Part shown: piece by piece, positions 12,250 through 22,340 of the stretch
How the letters are laid out: the number at the start of each line of letters is the position of its first letter
How positions within the stretch are numbered: position 1 is the stretch's first letter
NCBI GenBank assembly: GCA_028673005.1
Contig: CM054114.1
Location: 15,253,516-15,317,515 of the forward strand
Source: Tanypteryx hageni
Taxonomy: Eukaryota; Arthropoda; Insecta; Odonata; Petaluridae
Length of the DNA: 64,000 bases
Direction of reading: 5' to 3'
Translations under genes and position numbers: made by a program
The notes under the pieces: model-generated
The model's input: only the letters and a program-made list of their open reading frames with translations
Databases searched by the model: none
What the model was told of the DNA's origin: nothing

Positions 12250-12509
12250 CACCCCATTTGACTGCCTCTTCAAGGCTGTTTACTCCCTTGCTATCCCCTT
12301 GCATAACTTGGCAAGGACTTGGCAAGGAGGAGTGAGAGGTGTCGTGTGTGGAGGGGAGAAGGGGGCGTTGTAAGTGGCGGTGGAAGGAGATCATGAGGTT
12401 CTAGTTCGCCGTAGGTTTTTAGACACGGGAAGTCGCCGGGAAGAGTCCTGAGGAGGGAGAGTTCGCTCGTGGACAGCGGCGAGAGACGATTCGAAGTGAT
12501 GCGCAACAT
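12250..12509 (+). mobile_element. Probable LTR or leader remnant of the gypsy element
   Basis: This lies between the broken LINE and a TGGTGTCAGAA primer-binding-site-like motif that starts at 12510. Placement directly upstream of that motif and of gag argues for the 5' LTR end and leader. There is no second LTR in the window, so LTR borders are unproven. Confidence 0.5.
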
Positions 12510-12522
12510 TGGTGTCAGAATT
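12510..12522 (+). promoter_or_regulatory. Primer-binding-site-like motif of the LTR retrotransposon
   Basis: TGGTGTCAGAATT starts with TGG, the complement of the CCA tail of a tRNA, and lies about 55 bp before the first gag ATG. This motif form is common just inside the 5' LTR of gypsy elements. The primer tRNA was not determined. Confidence 0.5.
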
Positions 12523-12564
12523 GGGATTGAGTTTTCTTGCGCGCATTACTTTTGTAATAGTTAA

Positions 12565-13745
12565 GTGCGAACTTCAGCAATGGAGCAAAGAAAAGGAGGC
12601 GGCGGCTTGGCCTCTCTCACCGATGTCATAGCAGCAGTTGAGGCACTCCCCAAACAAATAGCTGAGCAAGGTAAGGCACTTAGCGAGCAGAACAGCGCGC
12701 TCGCCAGCCAAATTACTGGGCTAAACCAGAAGGCGGTCGAGCACACGCAGCATCTCGCTGTCCAACAACAGGCTAAGACTGCCAAAATGACCGAGATGGA
12801 CCAATCGTTGTCCAAATATTCAGTGGAGGTGAGAGGACAGCAAGCAAAGCGTCTTGAGGGAGTGGAGGCCAGATAGGAATCACTGTGTTTGCAGGTCACA
12901 GAGCAGCGGCGACAGCAGGAAGCGCTCCGTGCTGATCAGCTGGCGCATCGAAAGGAGCTACGGGCGGTCTTAGCATAGGTGGTGCATCATAGTGCAGACC
13001 TCGAAGCCAAGCTTGCGATGTTTGCAGAGCGCATCACAGGCGCGGCGCCGAGGACCAGCAGCGCAGAAATTGTCGCGATCAGCCCGCTATCCACAGCCGT
13101 GAGCGATCGCGCGACTGCTGAGCTGAGAGTGAAGCCCCCTACTTTCGACGGCCTGAGTACTTGGGTGATGTACCGCGAGCAGTTCGTATCGGGAGAAAGC
13201 GGCCATGCTCCTCAACTGTCTGCGAGGACAGGCGCTGGAGGCATTGCGGCACCTAACACCTGCGGCGAGGAAAGACTATGCGGAGTTGGTACGGGAATTG
13301 GGACTCCGCTATGACCACCGCCATCTGGAGCAGAGTTATTACATCCAACTCTCCAAGCGGATGCATTGTAGCGGCAAGTCGTTGCAGCAGTCCTATGCCG
13401 AGATCGAGCGGCTCGCACACCTCGCCTACCCCGACTCCAGCGCCGAGCACGTCGACAGAGCGGCGACGATGGCTTTCCTAGGGGGTATCAGGAATGGCCG
13501 TGTACGAGAGGCGGTACTAATGCGTGCACCGCGGGATCTTTGGAGTGCCCTGGTTGCTGCTCTGGAAGTCGAGGGCATCCAGTCGGTCGCGCCGAGGGTA
13601 GCTGAGCCACGATTTAGGGAAGTGATACTGGAGGATCTCGGAGTGGATGATCTGTGCGAACGGGTGGCCAGATTAGAAGGGAGGTGTCAGACAACTGAGG
13701 TATTTTTCCTGTGGAGAGGTAGGCCACTTTAAGCGTAATTGTAGC
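12565..13745 (+). pseudogene. Ty3/gypsy Gag, degenerate
   Basis: Seen in pieces. The first is a Gln-rich N-terminal stretch likely to form a coiled coil (the frame opens at 12565; the MEQRKGG start lies near 12580; stop near 12874). After two in-frame stops the capsid region begins (VKPPTFDGLSTWVMYREQF, 13129-13187). A frameshift leads to MLLNCLRGQALEALRHLTPAARKDYAELV... (13205-13700). The last is a zinc-knuckle remnant YFSCGEVGHFKRNC at 13701-13742, in a further frame. In it the first Cys of CX2CX4HX4C is Tyr, one base change from Cys. Known: PxFDG...W..Y..QF plus the L.G.A...L motif is the gypsy Gag capsid signature, and the knuckle binds RNA. Gag would assemble the cytoplasmic particle. 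The copy cannot make it because of stops and frameshifts. Confidence 0.85.
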
Positions 13746-13930
13746 AAGCGGTGAGCTAGCAGTGATGTTGGTGGGTCCACAACTACCTGGGACCAGAGAC
13801 CAGCAGGAAAACGAGCAGTAGTCATTTTGAAGGGACGCGGGCTGGCTGAGAGGCGAGTAGCCCCCAAGTTTCTCCATGTATCGATAGTACAGCGGAAATC
13901 AGGTACGCAGGTGGTGGACGGATGCATTGG

Positions 13931-14210
13931 GTAGCGACGAACGATGTAGCGACGTTCACCATCGACACTGGCGCATCAGCATCATTCGTGAGGCCAGATG
14001 TAAGTAGGACAGCACAACACTGGGAGCTGCGGGAGCCGTGACAACTGAAGACGGTGATAGGAGAGTGAGTGGTCGTAGATGGTGAGGTAGACTTACAGCT
14101 ACACCTTGGAAGGAAACAGTTCGTGCATCGAGCGCTCGTAGCGGACATCATGGGAAAGTTCATACTCGGCCTGGACATTATGCACGATTGTAACTTCGTT
14201 CTGAACCTGC
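13931..14210 (+). pseudogene. Ty3/gypsy aspartic protease remnant
   Basis: Seen: FTIDTGASASFVRPDV (catalytic DTGA at 13964-13975) and, about 200 bp on, FILGLDIMHDCNFVLNLP. These are the two landmark motifs of retroviral-type aspartic proteases, which cleave the Gag-Pol precursor. Several stops lie between them. The element then ends: no reverse transcriptase, RNase H or integrase was found downstream, where SINE sequence begins. Confidence 0.85.
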
Positions 14211-14260
14211 CGGCGGTGTAGTGGTTTCGGCGGTACCGGTGGTGTAGTGGATTTGGGGGT
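14209..14260 (+). repeat. Two extra partial SINE heads in 26-bp tandem
   Basis: The SINE head CCGGYGGTGTAGTGG occurs at 14210, 14236 and 14262, exactly 26 bp apart. The third is the start of the full SINE copy. The first abuts the protease remnant. Confidence 0.8.
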
Positions 14261-14558
14261 GCCGGCGGTGTAGTGGTTAGGACGCTGGCTGCTGCTCGAA
14301 AGGGCAGCGGGCACGAATCCTGCGAAAGTAGGATTTTTTTACAAGGTCGCCCGACCCCGTTTGTGTGTTTGAGGAGACCGCGCAAAGTCAACGTAACGTC
14401 GTTCGGAAGGGACGTTAAGCGGTTAGCTCCCTTGGTTTTCTTCGTTAAGAGTAGGCAAATGCCGGCACCTGGTTTCCCTCCCCCCTTGCGAGTGTGGAAG
14501 GAGTTATGGCTATAATAATCCAAGAGGTTGATTAGCCAAAAATACACACCCACACTCT
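14261..14558 (+). mobile_element. tRNA-derived SINE, copy A (tail type 1)
   Basis: The head GCCGGCGGTGTAGTGGTTAG and a B-box-like GGCACGAATCC indicate a tRNA-derived promoter. The core contains TCGGAAGGGACGTTAAGC and GCAAATGCCGGCACC. The 3' tail reads GGCTATAATAATCCAAGAGG then TTAGCCAAAAATACACAC, as in copy D. There is no coding capacity, as expected of a SINE, which borrows LINE machinery. Confidence 0.88.
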
Positions 14559-14589
14559 GATATTCCTCCGGTTTTTTATACACAAGGGA

Positions 14590-14700
14590 GCCCAGTGGAC
14601 ACCTACCAAGTTGGCGAGCTGCTGGGGTGTCAAAGTAACATATAAAGAAACAAAAAACGGATGCGTTTCGGGATTAATTCTTTCTTTAGCGACAAAGAGA
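14590..14700 (+). repeat. Degenerate relative of the 9.4-9.9 kb palindromic element
   Basis: The order CCCAGTG, TTGGCGAG, GGGGTGTC, AAACAAAAAACG, TTTCGGGATTAATTCTTTC resembles the unit at 9440-9570 (CCCAGTG, TTGGCGAG, GGGGATGTC, CACAAAAACAC, TTTCGGAACTACTCC). Similarity was judged by eye. Confidence 0.45.
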
Positions 14701-15715
14701 TATGTTAGATGTTACTGTTGGCTATTCACTGATCCCAACAATATAATGAAGGTGGTAAAAATCGAAAAAATGTCTTCCTTTCTTGTAATTGGAAAACGGA
14801 AGATTTGTATATAAAATTTAATTAGCGATAAGGGATGGTGGAGGTATATAAAACCCTAGTTGATGATGAAGATTAATCCGATTGACACAAAACGGTAGGA
14901 ATGGTTGGATTTTATATGTCCTGTTTCGCAAGAATCGCATATTTTTTTCAAGAAGTTCGTATGAAATCATGACAAATCAAATCTACCACATTAAATTGTG
15001 TGGAATTCCTGATCTATTCAGTGAGTTTTATAACTGTTCTGCGACTCTTTGAGTTTTATATTCATCATCAATTGGATTCTGCAAGTTGAGGTCGATAATT
15101 ATTTATTATTTATCTAAAAATCATAAACACGGGCATCACAAACAAACCTAGCACGCTGTTAAAACTCTTCCGCGGCTGAGTCAAGATTATCCTTCCACTC
15201 TACAACCTTTCTTTATCCCCATTTGCGCCCCTTTGGAACACGCCCTCTTACGCCTTCTTCCCCTTCCCTTTCCTCTCCCTCCCCCCTTTCTCATTCACTC
15301 ATCCCCCTTCTCCGGCGTTCCTTTGTTAGTTTCCCGAGAAGAGGTCATTCATGGAAGTCACCGAAGAGACGGTTTGTTACGTACGAGTGGAGTCATTGTT
15401 TGCGGTCGAAGAGAGAAGGAACCGTAAGGGAAAGGACGGGAGAGAGAGAGAGGAAATCGAACAAAAGACAGACGCGTATCGTAAACGATGGATGAGTTAG
15501 AGTGAGAGAGAGAAATTTTCCTGGAACAGAATGATTCAAGTGGTAACTCATGAGATAGGAACTGAAGTTTATCATGTGAACGGAAGCTTAGAGCGACAAT
15601 CAAACCGCGATGACATGAGACGATATTCTGATCGGACGAGGTTCTCGATCGATGCGAATGGCTTACTATGACGCCACGACATCACTTCGTATAAGCGAGC
15701 TATTATTGCTTAAAC

Positions 15716-16837
15716 GAGGGGTTCTCAACCTTCTTACTTTCTCCATATGCGAAGTATAGAGAAAGAATTGTTTTCATGAAAAAAATCGAATTCGAGATTT
15801 CAACGGAAATATACGTTTTGAGGTCCCCTGAACACGTTTTGACTATTTTCTCGATGATGTCTGGTGGTGTGTCGGTCTGTAATTATGTGACAGGATTTTG
15901 TGGGTGCTCTATCTCAGAAACAGACTCATATCAATACCAAATTTTATATTTAGGAAGAATTCTATATAATAAAGAGCTGATTAGGTTTTGGCAACAATCG
16001 CTCAAACGGAAGTGAATGTTTACTCTTCCATATTTTGGTTTTTGACACATAACTCTTTTGAATCTCCATAAATGAAAATGTTGTTTATCATAAACATCAT
16101 AGATAATATTATTCTTTATAACTTTTGTTTGGAACATTTTTTGTAGAACGCACTGTTAAGGATAAATTCTATTTATTTAATATTTGCTTTAATATTTGAT
16201 GAATGTAAAATAGAACTAGAATAAAAGTCGTAGGAAATTTAATTTTCTGCAACCTTTGTTCGAAACATTTTCCCATATAATGCATTGTTGAAGAGATATT
16301 TTAAAAACTAAACTTTAACTGCCACAACCACACCACCTACTGCTGACTATTGTAAACACTTTACGTTCCATTTTATTTTCTTAATTGTTGGAGCTTCGTG
16401 GATATATCCAATATCAGAAGGCTACGGTTTTAGTCTATTTCTGTTCTTTGTAAAGTCTGAATTTTTCTCGCAGTTCCTTAAAATATTTATTTTCATTTAA
16501 CCTATTTGAAATTTTTAGAAATATTACAGATATGAATAAAGTCATGTAGTGGCCACGTCAGATTTTTTTTATTTTTGTACCACCAAATAAAAAACTAAAA
16601 TGTTCGTTTACCACCAGAGTGGGATTGAAGGCAATTTAAATCAGTTTAAATTCAAATATTATAACAATGTTATTTGTCAACAATCGTCCATGTAAATTTG
16701 TAATTGAACTAAGTAAAGATAATATACCAATATTTATACCATAGGGAAAACCATGTTTTTATTTTTTTCGCGTACCACTGTGCACTAGCTCGCACATCAC
16801 TTGTGGTTTGCGTATTACCACAGGTTGAGAATTCCTG
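15716..16837. mobile_element. Non-autonomous hAT-like transposon, 1122 bp
   Basis: Seen: the left end GAGGGGTTCTCAACCT and the reverse complement of the right end CAGGAATTCTCAACCT match at 13 of 16 positions. An identical 8-bp duplication GCTTAAAC flanks it (15708-15715 and 16838-16845). Known: CAGNGGTTCTCAACC ends and 8-bp duplications are hallmarks of hAT elements. No transposase frame is present. The body shares long inverted similarity with 5950-6500. Confidence 0.9.
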
Positions 16838-16845
16838 GCTTAAAC

Positions 16846-19800
16846 CGATGCGAGTGGCATCCTCGATCTACATGTTTGCTTTTGTTGCGACTGCAATGCG
16901 GTTATGCCTCCAAAGCGATTCAATTGGTATTGGCATCCCTTTTTAATACGTGCGAAATTGATTATTAAAAGAGTTGCCACCGATAATATAGGCAACAGCA
17001 GCAGCTAAAATATTTAACTAGTATCACTTCGTCATTGAAACATGTATCGCTCAAGGACTATAAAGAAGTTCGTCATAAGACTTATATTGGTTTTCTCGAT
17101 GGAATTGGTAGATTGGCGATCATAAAATAGTTGAGATCTATTGAAGAATGTTCATCCCAAAAGCTATCAAAAATTATAAGTGGACATTCGAACCTAAAGG
17201 CGAAGTATGTGAGATGCATTTTAGCTCTATCACCACCTCACACACGCCATTCAGATGAATCGAAGGATAATAGGCAAAGGTATACGTACATTAAACACAT
17301 GAAGCTAGCCTTTAGTCTATAGATATACTATATATATTAGAACTTGAAGATATTCTTTCTTGAGTTTAGTTTGACAATACTTAAATGCGGCGAAAAATGT
17401 GTGGACGTCATTCCAATCAATTTTGTATGCTGTGAAAAATCGCTTTAACGTATTTAATGACATGGAAATCGGGGTTATAATGGTGGTAACATTGATCCGT
17501 TTGTATGTTTGTCAGGAACGGTATCCTTTCTGGAAAGCATTTGGCGGAACATTTAGTGAAATAACTTGAGAACGGTTAGTATTGTAGTATTTTTTCACTA
17601 TGTATTGCATCATTTAGAAAAGTCATCTTCTATCATAAGATCACGGGTTCGATCCCAGGAGGGTTTATATAGCATTCTGTCTTGTTGTGCACGCTTTCTG
17701 CCAGTCTGTCTACACTAACACGCGCTACCTCATATGCGAAAACAGCCCGAGACTTCGTTTTTCTAGCATGTCGACTATCTCTTTGTTCACGTTTTCTCGG
17801 TTTGTTCCCCTAAAATTATTTTTGAACAAACCGCCATTCGCTATCTGCTTCAGCAGCTCTTCCTTACTTGTTTTTTAATATACAAGGAGATCCAAAAGTC
17901 ACCGAAAAAATTAAGCATAGAAAAAAAAACTATGCATAGAAAAATATGGCACGCGTTTTATTTCATTTGCAAGGCCGACGCAAAAAGGTTTATTAAAAAT
18001 ATAAGTTAACTTCAGATTCGACCTATCGAATGAAACCAAACGCGTGTCTCTGCTATGCATAGTCATTTGTTATTCTGCGTTCAATTGTTCACAAGGACTT
18101 TTGGATCGCCCTGTATCGCCAATTTGACGATTTTCTTTCGACAAAAGCTTCGCCTACCCAATCAGTTATTGCGGCGATCACTTAGAATAGCGTTTTACCT
18201 CAGCACATTTACAGCGGACTATTTCTTTTTGGCGAAGCATTTTCTCTTCGAGTGTTTTTTCAGCGAATCCGACCACCGCCTAAGCATTCGGTAGACACCG
18301 CGCTTTTTTTACACCGGCTCTTAAGAATCGAATTCATCCCCGTGAGGCCTCATTGCCTAAAAAAAGAGAGGAAACATTCCGATCGGCTTAAATTTGCCGT
18401 TTAAAGCCGTCTCTTTTGAGGTAGCTCCTTTTTTGCTGTTGCAGTTTGCATTTTCTGGTGGTCGATAAACCTCTACCCCTCTTCAGCCAGAGAGGAAGGT
18501 ATTTTTTTTCGAACATCCCAAAGACGCAACTACGACAACAACAACCGGAGGCAGTCAATCTCCCGCGGATCCTCTAGAAAACCGATAAATAGCTCACGCT
18601 GAAAAAAAATCACGGTGAATATCCGGCATTTTCGAATCAGTTCTTTTCACACGGCAAACGCCCGAACAGCATAAAAAACACTTCTTTTCTCTTTCTCTAT
18701 CTCCCATTCTCTCCTCACTCCGAAAAGACGTCAAATTAATACCCTAATGACGAAACAACTTCACGGTAGGACATCCGGCCGGGGGAGAATAAAAAATGAG
18801 GCGAAGAGCGAGGAAAAACTAAACACCAACGCCTCCTCCTCCTCCAACTCGTACGGGGTCTCCGGAGAGGCGGCGAAAATCCCGTGCGACGACAGCGGGG
18901 AGAACAAAACGAGCGCAAAAAAGGGGACAAAAGAACGTCGCCTCAGGAGTTGGCGGATGTTGCACTCTTCAATTAGCGAATGGGAGGCGGTCGAGGGGAA
19001 AAGAGAGGGTGGGTGGGGGAATAGGGGAGGGGATGGAGTGAGAGAAAGAGAGCGAAACGCGAGGAAGGGGGGGGAGTGAGTGAGGGTGTTCAGGACGACA
19101 CGAAAGAGAGGGGAAAAAAAGAGGGGACGGGTCGGTTGGTTGGTCTCCTGGGAGGCGAGAGGGAAAAAATTGCAGTGCGGTGAAGGAAATGAATAGAGAT
19201 AGACGCACGGGTGGCGCCATCTGCGATGGAAAGGAGGGGAGGGGGAAAAGGCAGAGCGAGGGGAAGAGCAGGAAGGCGCGACGCTGTCTTCGCTCGAAAG
19301 AGACAAGACGGTGCTTTTAATGACATCCATTTTGCCCTTTTTACCTGCCGCTAAACGGGAGGAAGAAGAAGGTTGGAGTGAGTGAGTTAGTTAGGAGGGG
19401 ATTTCGACCTTTCCCACCCACGACCTCGAGCAGTTCCGAACCGGAGACACCCTTTTTTATCTTGCCAAACGGCTAACAAAAGAATGTCGGAGAACCTTAT
19501 CGTTACTTCTGCATCGCGCTAACATGAGTGTATGATTTTTTAACCTTTTCGACGAGTAGCATGTTAAGCGTCACTTTTTGTTCACACGAATTGCTCTGTG
19601 GACTCTGCTCTTCTTATTTCTTTGATATACAAATCACGCGAATTCTTAAAGGGAGTTTCGTAAACAAGTGTTAATATATTATAATATAACATTTCGAATT
19701 TTTGTGTAATCCTACAATGTATGCTGTGGCGCATCTGGGACTGCGCGGGCCTCCGGACTATATTTTTTCAATCCTTTATATTCATCTCTTGCTGACTCCA

Positions 19801-20934
19801 GGTCTTGTTAGCCCCTGCTTCTGGTGAGATGGCTGCATCACTACCTGCACGATATTTTTCCGTTACGCCATATAATTACAAACTCATTAATGAGTTTTAT
19901 AATAGTTATGTTTGTATTTAGAGGATATGCAACATTATTCCTTAAAATGTAGATATGCCAGTAATCATAGCGGAAATAAATCACGACTTTTTAAGCACCA
20001 TATATTAATTTAATACAAAAGAGACTGTACGTAGTAATTGCATATGCCCTTATTTAAAAGCGAAAATTTCAAAAATGAATTACAGAGCTAACCTTATCCA
20101 TTGAAAAAAATACACGAAGGAAACAAATCCTGCAGACATTAACTTGCCAATTGATTATATGAAATGAGTGCTAAATTTCTACTGAGGACGATTATCTGTA
20201 ATTAAAATGTGATTCTGAATTTTTCGGCAATTAGACGACTACAAGAGTTACATGGATTATTTACTGGATGGTAGCGATACGAAGGAAAATATTTATTATT
20301 TTTTTCCTAGCAGTGAATATGACATTAACTACGGCTAATGCTACAGGGACGCTGCGAATTAAACGAATATCGAAATTCTATGAGAAACCGAGGAACCGAG
20401 CTGTGCATGCGATGCACAACGCTTGCATTTTCAATCTTAAAAGAACGAAAAAGTCCCGAAAAACTTTCCAGTCACGCATTTCCGAGCAACATCGACGAAA
20501 ATGGGATAGCTCTCCATCTCTGTCTCGGCAACAATTCAATTACGTCACCCGGATACAAAGTGCGATAGCGAGGGAACAAAAATTCGCAGAAATTAATTCC
20601 TCCCTCTTTTAAATAATATCTTCGAAATGCATATTCATCAGCGGCGCATAAACTCGTTTTTTTAGCATCCTTATTTTCATTTTAAATTTTTTCGTGTGAC
20701 AGAAAAGACGGAAGGCCCACGGAATATCTCGGATATTATTGTTTCGAAATGCAAAATCTCCGACGATTCTCCGACGTGGAAGTCACGGGTAAAACGCCTC
20801 TTAACGTACAGCGAGGAGACCGCCGGCTCCTTTAGAGGGGAAGAGACGGTTTTGAATGGGAAATCGAAGTGAATTGTGGGAGGAAGAAGTGAGAAGGAAA
20901 ATAAGGCCGTCAGGAATGGGTTTGTGAGGTGATG
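16846..20934. other. No gene supported
   Basis: Mixed AT-rich and GC-rich DNA. 18740-19400 is purine-rich and holds long but low-complexity minus-strand frames. One 114-codon plus-strand frame (20268-20612) with a hydrophobic start is discussed as a finding but not called as a gene. Confidence 0.45.
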
Positions 20935-22035
20935 CGGTCGAGAGAAGGTAGAGAAAAGGGAGGAGGGAGAGAGGAGGTGGAGGGAGAGAGAGATTGGGGT
21001 GGGAGAGAGAGGAGGGAAGGAGGGGAAGGGAGAGAGGAGGGAAGGAGGGAGAGAGGATGGAGAGAGGAGGGAGAGAGGGAGAGAGGAAAGGGAGAGAGAG
21101 GAAGAGAGGAAAGGGAGGGAGAGAGGAGGGGAGGGAGAGAGGAGGAGGAGGGAGAGAGGAGTGGGAGGGAGAGAGAAGATGGAAGAGATAGAAAGGAGGG
21201 GGAGGGAGAGGTAGAGAGAGGAGGGGGAGGGAAAGAGAGAAAGGGAAGGGAGAGAGGAGGGAGAGATGAGGGAGAGATGAGGGAGAGATGAGGGAGAGAG
21301 GAGGGAGAGAGGAGGGAGAGAGGAGGGACAGAGGAGGGAGAGAGGAGGGAGAGAGGAGGGAGAGAGGAGGTAGAGAGGAGGGAGAGAGAGGGAGAGAGGA
21401 ATGGGAGAGAGAGGAAGAGAGGAAAGGGAGGGAGAGAGGAATGGGAGAGAGAGGAAGAGAGGAAAGGGAGGGAGAGAGGAGGGGAGGGAGAGAGGAGGGG
21501 GAAGGAGAGAGGAGGAGGAGGGAGAGAGGAGTGGGAGGGAGAGAGAGAGGGAGAAAATGGGAGAGAGAAGAGGGAAGATAAGTGGGGGAGGAAGAGAGGA
21601 GGAAAAGAGAGAGAAGGGAAGAGAGAGAGAAGAGGGAGAGAGAAAGAGGAGGGGGAGAGAAGATGGAAGAGGTAGAAAGGAGGGGGAGGGAGAGGTAGAG
21701 AGAGGAGGGGGAGGGAAAGAGAGAAAGAGGAGGGAGAGATGAGGGAGAGAGGAGGGAGAGAGGAGGGACAGAGGAGGGACAGAGGAGGGACAGAGGAGGG
21801 AGAGAGGAGGGAGAGAGGTGGGAGAGAGGAGGTAGAGAGGAGGGAGAGAGGAGGGACAGAGAAGGGAGAGAGGAGGGAGAGAGGAGGGAGAGAGAAGGGA
21901 GAGAAAAAGGAGAGAGAAGGGAGAGAGAAGGGAGAGAGGAGGGAGAGAGAAGGGAGAGAGATGTAAAAGGGAGAGAGTAGGGATAGAAGGGGAAGAGAGA
22001 GGAGGGAGAGAAAGAGATGGAGGAGGTAGAGAGGA
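20935..22035. repeat. Purine-only minisatellite, about 1.1 kb
   Basis: Tandem GGAGGGAGAGA-like units (11 bp and variants) run almost without pyrimidines on the + strand. A longer block is duplicated: the AGAAGATGGAAGAG...GGTAGAGAGAGG segment near 21174 recurs near 21659. Frames through it on either strand encode only Glu/Arg/Gly or Ser/Leu/Pro repeats. Confidence 0.95.
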
Positions 22036-22254
22036 GGGTGGAGTGATGGTTGCCAGTGGGCGTGTCCGTTACCATGGTGATGGATGTATAACTGACCTCA
22101 GCTCCGCGGTTAATGATCCTCAGCCTCGTCAAGCCATTAGCGTTAGTTACCTTCCCTACGAAGGAACAAAAGGAAAACAAACTCTCCTACGAATGCATTT
22201 AAATTAAAAATTAAGGACTCATGAAGTAAAACAATCCCTACTTAATTGCCGCGA

Positions 22255-22340
22255 GGGAGGAAGAGGAGGAGGGATTTGAAGGGGAGGAGTGGAGAAAGGA
22301 AAAAAGGAAGAAGGGAGGGAGAGAGAGAGAGAGAGACTCA
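22255..22340. repeat. Short purine-rich tract
   Basis: GAGGAAGAGG and GGGAGGGAGAGAGAGA runs lie just downstream of the large tract. Confidence 0.85.

Noticed and set aside
13822..14583. 253-codon minus-strand frame across the gypsy protease and SINE
   Set aside because: It spans two unrelated mobile elements on the antisense strand. A chance open frame.
17641..17665. CACGGGTTCGATCCCAGGAG, possible tRNA T-arm
   Set aside because: No acceptor, D or anticodon arms could be drawn around it.
18761..19330. 189-codon minus-strand frame
   Set aside because: Ser/Pro/Phe-rich in a purine-rich region. No recognisable domain and other frames are also open.
20801..22180. 459-codon minus-strand open frame rich in Ser/Leu/Pro
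   Set aside because: It is generated by the purine-only minisatellite on the other strand. No domain or non-repetitive core.
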